DNA of 9,362 nucleotides from positions 1 through 9,362 of the forward strand of contig CALAEZ010000041.1 of the NCBI GenBank assembly GCA_937891125.1. Direction: 5' to 3'. Made by a program: the position numbers and the translations under genes. Under the pieces are notes generated by a model, which had not been told where the DNA came from, did no database searches, and saw only the letters and a program-made list of their open reading frames with translations. Source of the DNA: an uncultured Treponema sp. Lineage in GTDB: Bacteria > Spirochaetota > Spirochaetia > Treponematales > Treponemataceae. This document shows positions 1-5,690 of the stretch, in pieces; position 1 is the first letter of the stretch; every line of letters starts with the position of its first letter.

Positions 1-28
1 CGTGTCCGTCAAGAATCGTAATTTTCAT
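1..28 (-). CDS. Start of a probable D-2-hydroxyacid (glycerate) dehydrogenase, partial
   Basis: Only the first nine codons are inside the window, reading MKITILDGH. The ATG is preceded by AGCAGG with a 6-base spacing, a reasonable ribosome binding site, and it starts 13 bp after the stop of the HMA-like gene, so the two are probably co-transcribed. The opening residues resemble the first beta strand of D-2-hydroxyacid dehydrogenases of the glycerate dehydrogenase type, which often begin M-K-I-x-x-L-D-G. Nine residues cannot prove this, and other Rossmann-fold enzymes start in a similar way. That a gene starts here is fairly safe; its product is a guess. Confidence 0.4.
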
Positions 29-41
29 GAAAAACCTGCTA

Positions 42-251
42 TTATCCTAAGACTTCTACGCCGGTGCCAGAAATGGCTGCGTTAATAGCATCTTCAATGC
101 CTGAAGCTGATTCATCAAAATCAACCAGAACCTGAGATTTTTCGGTGGAAGTAGCGCAGGAGGTAACACCGGCAACTGCACTTACGGCTGCCTGTACTTT
201 TGTTGCAGTGTCATCATCGAACATGCCAACGACATAAATTTTCTTTTGCAT
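42..251 (-). CDS. Small HMA-fold protein with degenerate metal site
   Basis: A 69-residue protein starting MQKKIYVVGMF. Its layout fits the ferredoxin-like heavy-metal-associated (HMA) domain of CopZ-type chaperones: beta strand ending in Gly9-Met10, a helix, a turn at Gly28-Val29, a second strand, then helix and strand (residues 41-69). The usual GMxCxxC metal loop is missing: positions 12 and 15 are Asp and Thr, inside a run of three Asp. The only cysteine is Cys32. Copper binding in the normal way is therefore unlikely, and the role is unknown. The frame stays open upstream to another ATG at 365, but the HMA fold begins at this Met and the upstream 38 codons cover the promoter region. There is no Shine-Dalgarno site; a good promoter ends 6 bp before the ATG. 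It is probably co-transcribed with the dehydrogenase-like gene after it. Confidence 0.75.
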   Translation of the reverse strand: MQKKIYVVGMFDDDTATKVQAAVSAVAGVTSCATSTEKSQVLVDFDESASGIEDAINAAISGTGVEVLG

Positions 252-257
252 GTAGGT

Positions 258-286
258 AGTATAAATGGTACGGTTGGAATATGCAA
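258..286 (-). promoter_or_regulatory. Sigma70-like promoter of the HMA-like gene, leaderless geometry
   Basis: On the minus strand TTGCAT (281-286) and TATACT (258-263) are separated by 17 bp. Six bases lie between the -10 box and the ATG at 251, so the expected start of transcription falls on the A of ATG and the message would have no 5' leader. This agrees with the absence of a Shine-Dalgarno sequence. The boxes are read by eye. Confidence 0.6.
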
Positions 287-304
287 GCAATTTTAATTTT
301 AAGA

Positions 305-318
305 TTTCCGAGTGGAAA
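305..318. promoter_or_regulatory. Small dyad between divergent promoters
   Basis: TTTCC-GAGT-GGAAA is a 5 bp inverted repeat with a 4 bp centre. It lies between the two divergent -35 boxes (281-286 and 334-339), a place where a regulator could act on both promoters. A 5 bp arm can arise by chance in AT-rich DNA, so this is a weak operator candidate. Confidence 0.2.
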
Positions 319-333
319 GTGCTTTTATTTTGT

Positions 334-362
334 TTGAAAAAAACTGAAAAATAATGTATGCT
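334..362 (+). promoter_or_regulatory. Sigma70-like promoter of the first lipoprotein gene, leaderless geometry
   Basis: TTGAAA (334-339) and TATGCT (357-362) have a 17 bp spacer. Six bases (363-368) separate the -10 box from the ATG at 369. The predicted transcript begins at the start codon, and no Shine-Dalgarno sequence is present. The -10 box matches consensus at four of six positions, so it is weaker than the other two promoters of this type. Confidence 0.5.
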
Positions 363-368
363 CATGGT

Positions 369-1622
369 ATGAAGCGTTTTTCCTTTTTTTTCTGTAGTGT
401 GTTACTTCTTTTTTTCCTTGCATCATGCGGAAAGCCTGTTGTAAAAATCGGCTATGTAAATCCATCAACGGGAGCACTTGCCGGAAACGGCGAAGGTGCG
501 GACTGGGTCTGTGAGCAAATGTATGCATACGTGCAGAAAAATCCTATTTACATTGGCGGGAAACAGGCAGATTTTGAAATTATCATGTATGACTGTAAAT
601 CTGACCCAAAGCTTTGCCGTGAACATGCAGAACGGCTTGTAAAGCATGACAAGGTGGACGTTTTGCTTGCCTTACAGACGATAACGATGGTTATTCCGGA
701 AGCTGCCGTTGCAGAAGAGCTGGGGATTCCCTGTGTGTCCATACAGGCTCCGACAGATGCACTTGCGGCATCACGTAAAAGCTTTGACTGGACGTATCAC
801 GCTTTTTGGACGGTGGACACCATTTATACTACGTACCAAGGTTTATGGAGTGCAAGCGGACATCCGAAACAGAGCGGGGCGAAAATAGGCTTTTTGTTTC
901 CCGATGACCCGGATGGAAAACTTTGGAGCGAGGTGTTTGCCCGTAGGGCAGCGGAAGACGGCTATGTTGTGGTCGACCCCGGCCGCTATCCGGTTGGGAC
1001 GAGAGATTTTGAGCAGACGGCAGCACTTTTTAAGAGACAGCAGATTGCGGTACTTACCGGAACAAATGTGCCGTTAGATTTTATAGCCGCCATGGATGCG
1101 CTTTTAAAGGCGGGCGTTCAGGTGGACTCCATAACAATGGGACGTGTTTCAGCAACGCAGGCTGCAACCGCCGCTCTCGGACAGACAGGACTTAATTTAG
1201 GTTCTGCGGTCTGGTGGAATAAAAACTTTGGTTTTACCTCCGAGCTTACAGGCATTGACTGTAAGACGATTGCATCTCAATATGCAAAAGACAATTTTGA
1301 CGAGCCGTTCCCGCAGCCGGCGGCTTATGCGTATGCGGCGTTAGAGCTTGCCATTCATGCGCTCAAGAATGCCGGTTCTAAGAACCGGAAGAAGCTTTTG
1401 GATGCGCTTTCAAGGCTTGATGTTATGACGATTGTCGGTCCTGTCTGCTACAATAAGCAGTGCGGTGGATTGCATTATTCAGAAACGCCGCTTGCAGGCG
1501 GACAGTGGCAGCTTGAAAACAACGAGCTGCAGTTAAAAGTGGTTGATAATGCGGCGTATCCAACTATCCCGCTTGAAGGCACCTACAAAAAAGAAAACGT
1601 CACAACTGAAAGCAAAAATTGA
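369..1622 (+). CDS. Periplasmic binding lipoprotein, type I fold (LivJ/amide-like), copy 1
   Basis: A 417-residue lipoprotein. A Phe/Leu-rich signal peptide ends in the lipobox LASC with Cys20 as the lipidated residue. The mature part opens with KIGYVNPSTGALAGNGEG, typical of the Peripla_BP_6 family that binds branched-chain amino acids, amides and related ligands. A second family-like stretch is the segment ending GIPCVSIQAP. The protein is rich in aromatics (W-T-Y-H-A-F-W near residue 145, WWNKNF near 290), so the ligand may differ from leucine. It is clearly paralogous to the next gene. I chose this Met rather than the ATG 15 bp upstream because it gives a proper signal peptide (M-K-R-F) and the upstream ATG lies inside the promoter. 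No ABC permease or ATPase lies nearby, so a role as receptor component for the downstream cyclase is possible. The ligand cannot be told from sequence. Confidence 0.85.
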   Translation: MKRFSFFFCSVLLLFFLASCGKPVVKIGYVNPSTGALAGNGEGADWVCEQMYAYVQKNPIYIGGKQADFEIIMYDCKSDPKLCREHAERLVKHDKVDVLLALQTITMVIPEAAVAEELGIPCVSIQAPTDALAASRKSFDWTYHAFWTVDTIYTTYQGLWSASGHPKQSGAKIGFLFPDDPDGKLWSEVFARRAAEDGYVVVDPGRYPVGTRDFEQTAALFKRQQIAVLTGTNVPLDFIAAMDALLKAGVQVDSITMGRVSATQAATAALGQTGLNLGSAVWWNKNFGFTSELTGIDCKTIASQYAKDNFDEPFPQPAAYAYAALELAIHALKNAGSKNRKKLLDALSRLDVMTIVGPVCYNKQCGGLHYSETPLAGGQWQLENNELQLKVVDNAAYPTIPLEGTYKKENVTTESKN

Positions 1623-1632
1623 TACAATAAAA

Positions 1633-1661
1633 TTGAAATATCCTAAAATCTAGTGTAGAAT
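1633..1661 (+). promoter_or_regulatory. Sigma70-like promoter of the second lipoprotein gene, leaderless geometry
   Basis: TTGAAA (1633-1638) and TAGAAT (1656-1661) are 17 bp apart, starting 10 bp after the stop of copy 1. Six bases (1662-1667) then precede the ATG. Spacing is identical to the promoter of copy 1, with the same -35 box. No Shine-Dalgarno site is present. The promoter would drive copy 2 and the diguanylate cyclase together. Confidence 0.6.
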
Positions 1662-1667
1662 AGTACC

Positions 1668-2951
1668 ATGGTTCGTTTCCGTTTGCTTCCATTTCTGGCC
1701 GTTTTGCTTATTCCCCTTGCTGCAGGCTGTAGCTTTATGCAAAAGACAGTCCGCATCGGTTATGTAAACCCTATTACCGGTGCTCTTGCAGGAAACGGAG
1801 AAGGATACGACTGGGTTATTGACCAGATGTATGACTATGCACGGCAGCACCCCATTACCATGCATGGCAGGGATGTTAATTTGGAAATTATCGTCTACGA
1901 TTCAGAGTCAGACAGGACAGTATGCAAAAAAATGGCAGAGCAGCTTGTTTTGTATGACAAAGTTGATATGCTGATTGCAACGCAAACTCCTGAAACCGTC
2001 ATTCCCATTGCTGAGGTTGCAGAGCAGTATGGCGTTCCCTGTGTTTCAATGCAGGCTCCGGTAGACCCTGTTGCACAGGCTCGTGAAAAGTACAACTGGA
2101 CGTTCCATGCGTTCTGGACGCTTGATACTGTTTATGAATGTTACAGGGCGTTGTGGACTCTGGCGGGTTTTCCTGCGCAGAGCGGTGCAAAAGTTGGACT
2201 TTTGTTTGCAAATGACGTTGATGGAACTTCGTGGCATGATGTGTTTGTCCGCCGTCTTTCTGAAGATGGCTATGCTATTGTTGATCCAGGACAGTATCCT
2301 TTGAATAACAGTTCGTTTGACAGTATTGCAAAGCTCTTTAAGGAAGAGTCGGTTTCTGTGCTTACCGGAACAAATCTTCCCCCTGACTTTATGAACGCAA
2401 TGAAAGCTCTTGCTCACTATAGCGTTCCCCTTGACTGCATAACGATGGGAAAATGCGGGCTCATGTATACTGATGCCTCTGCATTGGGAGAGGCTGCAGT
2501 CGGTCTTATGACAGAGGTGTGGTGGGATGAAAACGAAAACTTTATTTCAGACCTTACCGGTTTTACCGCATCTGACGTAAGTGCTCGGTATGCGCGGGAT
2601 AACTTTGATTTAAAAATGCCGCAGCCGACAGCCTATGCCTATGCGGCATTTGAGCTTGCCTTACATGCTCTTCGTCGTGCAGATAGCACGGACAGAAGGA
2701 AGCTGCGTACTGCACTGAGCCGTCTTGATGTGCAGACGATTGTTGGTCCTATTGTGTATAATCATGTGATGAACGGTCTTGTGTATGCACAGACACCTGT
2801 TGGCGGCGGGCAATGGCAGTTAGAAAATGGGGTGCTTATGCTAAAGGTAATTGATAATTCGTTATGCCCTGCGGTAAAGCTGACAGGAGCATATAAAGCT
2901 GAAAACGTAAGTGACAGGGTAAAAGAACCACTTTCTAAATCTGGAGTTTGA
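1668..2951 (+). CDS. Periplasmic binding lipoprotein, type I fold (LivJ/amide-like), copy 2
   Basis: A 427-residue lipoprotein with signal peptide MVRFRLLPFLAVLLIP and lipobox LAAGC (Cys21). The mature part, RIGYVNPITGALAGNGEG onward, follows copy 1 along nearly its whole length. Shared blocks include DWV-x-x-QMY, DKVD, the P-CVS-x-QAP segment, HAFWT-x-DT, QSGAK-x-G, VLTGTN, ITMG, YAYAA-x-ELA-x-HAL, ALSRLDV, TIVGP and GGQWQLEN. By eye about half or more of the residues are identical. Variable stretches (such as the WW segment near residue 285 and the C terminus) may reflect different ligands. The last codons contain the ribosome binding site of the cyclase gene, whose ATG begins 2 bp after this stop, so the two are translated from one message. 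The family normally serves ABC importers, but no transporter genes accompany it here. Confidence 0.85.
   Translation: MVRFRLLPFLAVLLIPLAAGCSFMQKTVRIGYVNPITGALAGNGEGYDWVIDQMYDYARQHPITMHGRDVNLEIIVYDSESDRTVCKKMAEQLVLYDKVDMLIATQTPETVIPIAEVAEQYGVPCVSMQAPVDPVAQAREKYNWTFHAFWTLDTVYECYRALWTLAGFPAQSGAKVGLLFANDVDGTSWHDVFVRRLSEDGYAIVDPGQYPLNNSSFDSIAKLFKEESVSVLTGTNLPPDFMNAMKALAHYSVPLDCITMGKCGLMYTDASALGEAAVGLMTEVWWDENENFISDLTGFTASDVSARYARDNFDLKMPQPTAYAYAAFELALHALRRADSTDRRKLRTALSRLDVQTIVGPIVYNHVMNGLVYAQTPVGGGQWQLENGVLMLKVIDNSLCPAVKLTGAYKAENVSDRVKEPLSKSGV
2943..2946 (+). promoter_or_regulatory. Shine-Dalgarno site that sets the cyclase start
   Basis: GGAG inside the last codons of lipoprotein copy 2 sits 7 bases before the ATG at 2954. 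It would be only 1 base from the alternative TTG at 2948, so the ATG is the better start for the cyclase. Confidence 0.7.
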
Positions 2952-2953
2952 GA

Positions 2954-4606
2954 ATGAAATCAATCAAAACAAAAATCATTATAACAATGCTTACATCGGT
3001 GCTTGCAACAAGCGTGCTGCTTTTGATTATTTCAGTCGTTTCGCTGAATATTTTGAACCGAAATGATTCCGACCTTTTGCTTGAATACATTGCGCGCAGT
3101 TCCTCAACACTGATAAACGGTGCGTTAGATACTACCGAACAGAGTGTTGAAAGCGTTTCGCTGTATGCTGTTGAACAGGTGAAAGGAAACTTAGACCGCT
3201 TAAAGAACGATATTCCGTGGAGAGAAAATTATCTTTCAGCTGTTGAATCGCTTGCACTTTCGGAAATTGCAAACATTCGGGATGTAGAAGCGTTTTACTT
3301 TCGGCTTAATCAGGAGTTGGGGGTTCCGGCCGGCTTCTTTTACCAGTATTATGAAGGCACGGGAAAGCTTGAAAAACGGCTGCTTACCGATATCAGTATG
3401 TATGATAAAGATGATTATGTTCATGTCGGCTGGTATTACAAGCCGCTTGAGGCAAAAAAAGCAATATGGCTTTCTCCGTATGACAACTACAACTTAAAGA
3501 AGCGTATTGTCTCGTATGAAGTGCCGGTGTTTTATGAAGACAGTTTTATCGGGATTGCAGGAATTGACATAAGCACTAAGGTAACGAGCAGGGAGCTTGC
3601 AAATATCCGTGCATATCATACTGGCGGCGCAATCCTGTTTGACCGGGAATATAATATTGTATACCAGAAAAGTCACGTCCGCGGTTTGAATCGTGCCGAT
3701 TTTTCTTCCATACAGGAAGGAGCTTTGCAGGCGGCGCTTAGCTCAATAGAAATTGGAACGCCTGTCGAATATAACGGTAAGCATGATAAGCTGTATGCGC
3801 TTCGGTTGCATGACGGCATGATACTGTGTATTTCGGCTCCGCTTTCTGAAATAAATGCGTCTCAGCGCAACGTGCTTGCTATCTCTGTCATTGGAAGTGT
3901 CATAATTCTTGCGGTAATTCTGCTTATAACGATGCTGCAGATAAACGGCTTTTTGAAGCCATTAAAAGAATTGACTACTGCTGCAGAAAAAATTGCAGAC
4001 GGCAACATGGAAGTTTCATTCAAATCTCCTCATGCAGGAAGCAATGATGATGAAATCACAAAGCTTGCGGATACCTTTGAGACGATGGCAAATTCCCTAA
4101 AGCGTTATTTTGATCACTTCCACAGCCTTGCCTACACGGATAATTTAACCGGATTAAATAATAAGGCTGCCTTTGAAATGACCCGTGAGGTTATTGAGTC
4201 TGAAGTAAAGATGGGGCGCGCTTCCTTTGCTATTGTGATGATGGATGTAAACAACCTGAAAACGATTAATGACAGCATTGGACATGAAAAGGGAGACGAG
4301 CTTTTGGTGCACTGTACCCATTGTATGCGACAAACCTTTGTTGGCTATCCGCTATACCGCATTGGAGGAGATGAATTCTGTGCGATTATCAATAATACAA
4401 CAGACCCTCAGGTACTGATTGAGCGTCTGCAAAAACTGGTCGCTAGCATGAGCAACATTGACTTTGTTTCCTTCCATGTGCCGTATCAGATTGCGGCGGG
4501 GGTTGCTGTCTACGACAAGGCAAGCGACACAGGCTTCCAGTCGGTGTTTAACCGTGCTGACAAAGCCATGTACGAGAACAAACAGGCATTGAAAGCATTG
4601 TCTTAG
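2954..4606 (+). CDS. Membrane diguanylate cyclase: dCache-like sensor, HAMP, GGDEF
   Basis: A 550-residue inner-membrane protein that should make cyclic di-GMP from two GTP. Order of parts: first membrane segment about residues 8-34; extracytoplasmic sensor about 35-305; second membrane segment about 307-330; HAMP linker to about 385; GGDEF domain about 392-550. The sensor carries Cache landmarks: W160-Y161, S174-P-Y-D177, and the strand ending G-I-D205. The position two before the Trp, where amino-acid-sensing dCache domains usually have Arg, is Val here. The GGDEF domain has DNLTGLNNKAAF, MMDVNNLKTIND with the metal-binding Asp, GHEKGD, and an intact GGDEF at 471-475, so it should be active. 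The product-inhibition motif RxxD that normally precedes GGDEF is absent (FVGY at that place). The gene is coupled to lipoprotein copy 2, suggesting that the binding protein modulates this sensor. Confidence 0.9.
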   Translation: MKSIKTKIIITMLTSVLATSVLLLIISVVSLNILNRNDSDLLLEYIARSSSTLINGALDTTEQSVESVSLYAVEQVKGNLDRLKNDIPWRENYLSAVESLALSEIANIRDVEAFYFRLNQELGVPAGFFYQYYEGTGKLEKRLLTDISMYDKDDYVHVGWYYKPLEAKKAIWLSPYDNYNLKKRIVSYEVPVFYEDSFIGIAGIDISTKVTSRELANIRAYHTGGAILFDREYNIVYQKSHVRGLNRADFSSIQEGALQAALSSIEIGTPVEYNGKHDKLYALRLHDGMILCISAPLSEINASQRNVLAISVIGSVIILAVILLITMLQINGFLKPLKELTTAAEKIADGNMEVSFKSPHAGSNDDEITKLADTFETMANSLKRYFDHFHSLAYTDNLTGLNNKAAFEMTREVIESEVKMGRASFAIVMMDVNNLKTINDSIGHEKGDELLVHCTHCMRQTFVGYPLYRIGGDEFCAIINNTTDPQVLIERLQKLVASMSNIDFVSFHVPYQIAAGVAVYDKASDTGFQSVFNRADKAMYENKQALKALS

Positions 4607-4625
4607 AAACTGCGCTTCATTGTTT
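4607..4625. other. 19 bp convergent gap with no visible terminator
   Basis: The cyclase gene and rlmN point at each other across 19 bp. No GC-rich stem followed by a T run is seen on either strand here or in the flanking codons. Transcripts from the two sides probably overlap, or end through Rho or through structures I cannot see. Confidence 0.5.
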
Positions 4626-5690
4626 TCAGATTTTCTTACCTTCACCGATTTTGTCGGCAAGCGTTTTGCCAAGCTGCCCGCAGGCGCCACCAATTTCGCG
4701 TCCGCGCCGTGTACGCAGCGTCACGTTAACGCCTGCTTTTTCAAGCTTTTCAACAAAATGCTTACATTCAGCGCTTGTCGGCTCTTTAAACGGAAGCCCG
4801 CCAACAGGATTCCACGGAATGAGGTTTACATGAACGTCAATTCCGCGTGCAAAGGAAATCATGTTGCGTGCGCTTTCATCCCCTGTGTTGACGCCGGAAA
4901 GCAGGGCTGCTTCCAGCGTAACGCGTTTACCAGTCTTCTCTGCATAATGCTTAATCGCCTCACGTAAATCGGGGAGGGGATTGGTACGGCAAATCGGCAT
5001 AAGCTCTTCTCGCAGTGCTGTGTCTGCTGTGGTAAGCGAAACTGCCAGTCGAATGTGGGGACCGTTTGCTGCTAAGTCATATATGCCGCGGATTACTCCA
5101 GAGGTGGAAAGCGTAATGCGGCGGGCAGAAAGCGCGCGTCCGTCCTTACTCGTAAGAACAGCAATGGCTTTTCTAACTGCGCTTAAATTCATCATTGGTT
5201 CCCCCATGCCCATAAAGACAATGTTATCAAGCGCGTCTTCAGGATTGAGTGAGCGAATATGATTTTCAAGATGCAAAAATTGCTCGACAATTTCTGCTGC
5301 AGTAAGATTTCGTGCAAAGCCTAAATGCCCAGTCTGGCAGAAGGCGCAGTTCATGGCACAGCCGACCTGGCAGGAAACGCAGGCTGTTTTGCGCCCTTCG
5401 CGGTCGGTTAAAAGCACGGTTTCCACTGCCATACCGTCAGAAAGCGCAATTTGTAGCTTTATGGTGCCGTCGCTGTCGGTGAGCACTTTTGAAACGGAGG
5501 TGCTTCGTACGCATGCCTTCTCTCGTAGCTCATTCCGTAACATAGCAGGAAGATTAGACATTGCCTCAAAATTTTCTGCGCCCTTCCCAATCCAAGCAAA
5601 AATTTGCTTACCGCGAAAGGCAGGCGCAAGGTGGAGTTGTTCGGCAATTTCTTCAGGTAAAAGACCAGAAAGCGCTTTTTTTTCGCTCAT
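4626..5690 (-). CDS. rlmN: Dual-specificity 23S rRNA/tRNA adenine-C2 methyltransferase
   Basis: A 354-residue radical SAM enzyme that puts a methyl group on C2 of A2503 in 23S rRNA and of A37 in some tRNAs. The 4Fe-4S cluster motif CAMNCAFC gives Cys111, Cys115 and Cys118, preceded by the family segment ACVSCQVG. FMGMGEPMMN follows as the SAM-binding region, and GGACGQL near the C terminus supplies the second catalytic cysteine (Cys337), which carries the methyl intermediate in this family. The length is normal and nothing essential is missing. The start overlaps the stop of the TPR gene by 4 bp (ATGA). No clear Shine-Dalgarno site precedes it, so it probably relies on translational coupling. 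A run of eight A lies just after the fourth codon. It is the last gene of its operon and converges with the cyclase gene. Confidence 0.96.
   Translation of the reverse strand: MSEKKALSGLLPEEIAEQLHLAPAFRGKQIFAWIGKGAENFEAMSNLPAMLRNELREKACVRSTSVSKVLTDSDGTIKLQIALSDGMAVETVLLTDREGRKTACVSCQVGCAMNCAFCQTGHLGFARNLTAAEIVEQFLHLENHIRSLNPEDALDNIVFMGMGEPMMNLSAVRKAIAVLTSKDGRALSARRITLSTSGVIRGIYDLAANGPHIRLAVSLTTADTALREELMPICRTNPLPDLREAIKHYAEKTGKRVTLEAALLSGVNTGDESARNMISFARGIDVHVNLIPWNPVGGLPFKEPTSAECKHFVEKLEKAGVNVTLRTRRGREIGGACGQLGKTLADKIGEGKKI

Noticed and set aside
42..365. Longer version of the HMA-like gene starting at 365
   Set aside because: The extra 38 residues do not resemble anything, cover the promoter of this gene and overlap the divergent promoter; the HMA fold begins at the Met at 251.
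1623..1667. Terminator between the two lipoprotein genes
   Set aside because: The 45 bp gap is fully used by the promoter of copy 2 and contains no hairpin with a T run.
2046..2417. Minus-strand open frame of 123 codons opposite lipoprotein 2
   Set aside because: It lies wholly inside a well-supported gene, shows no domain and has no start signal.
2948..2953. TTG at 2948 as the start of the cyclase
   Set aside because: It would leave only 1 base after the GGAG site; the ATG at 2954 has a 7-base spacing and gives a normal membrane-protein N terminus.
4620..4967. Plus-strand open frame opposite rlmN
   Set aside because: It is a shadow of a strongly conserved gene on the other strand, with no ribosome binding site or recognisable domain.
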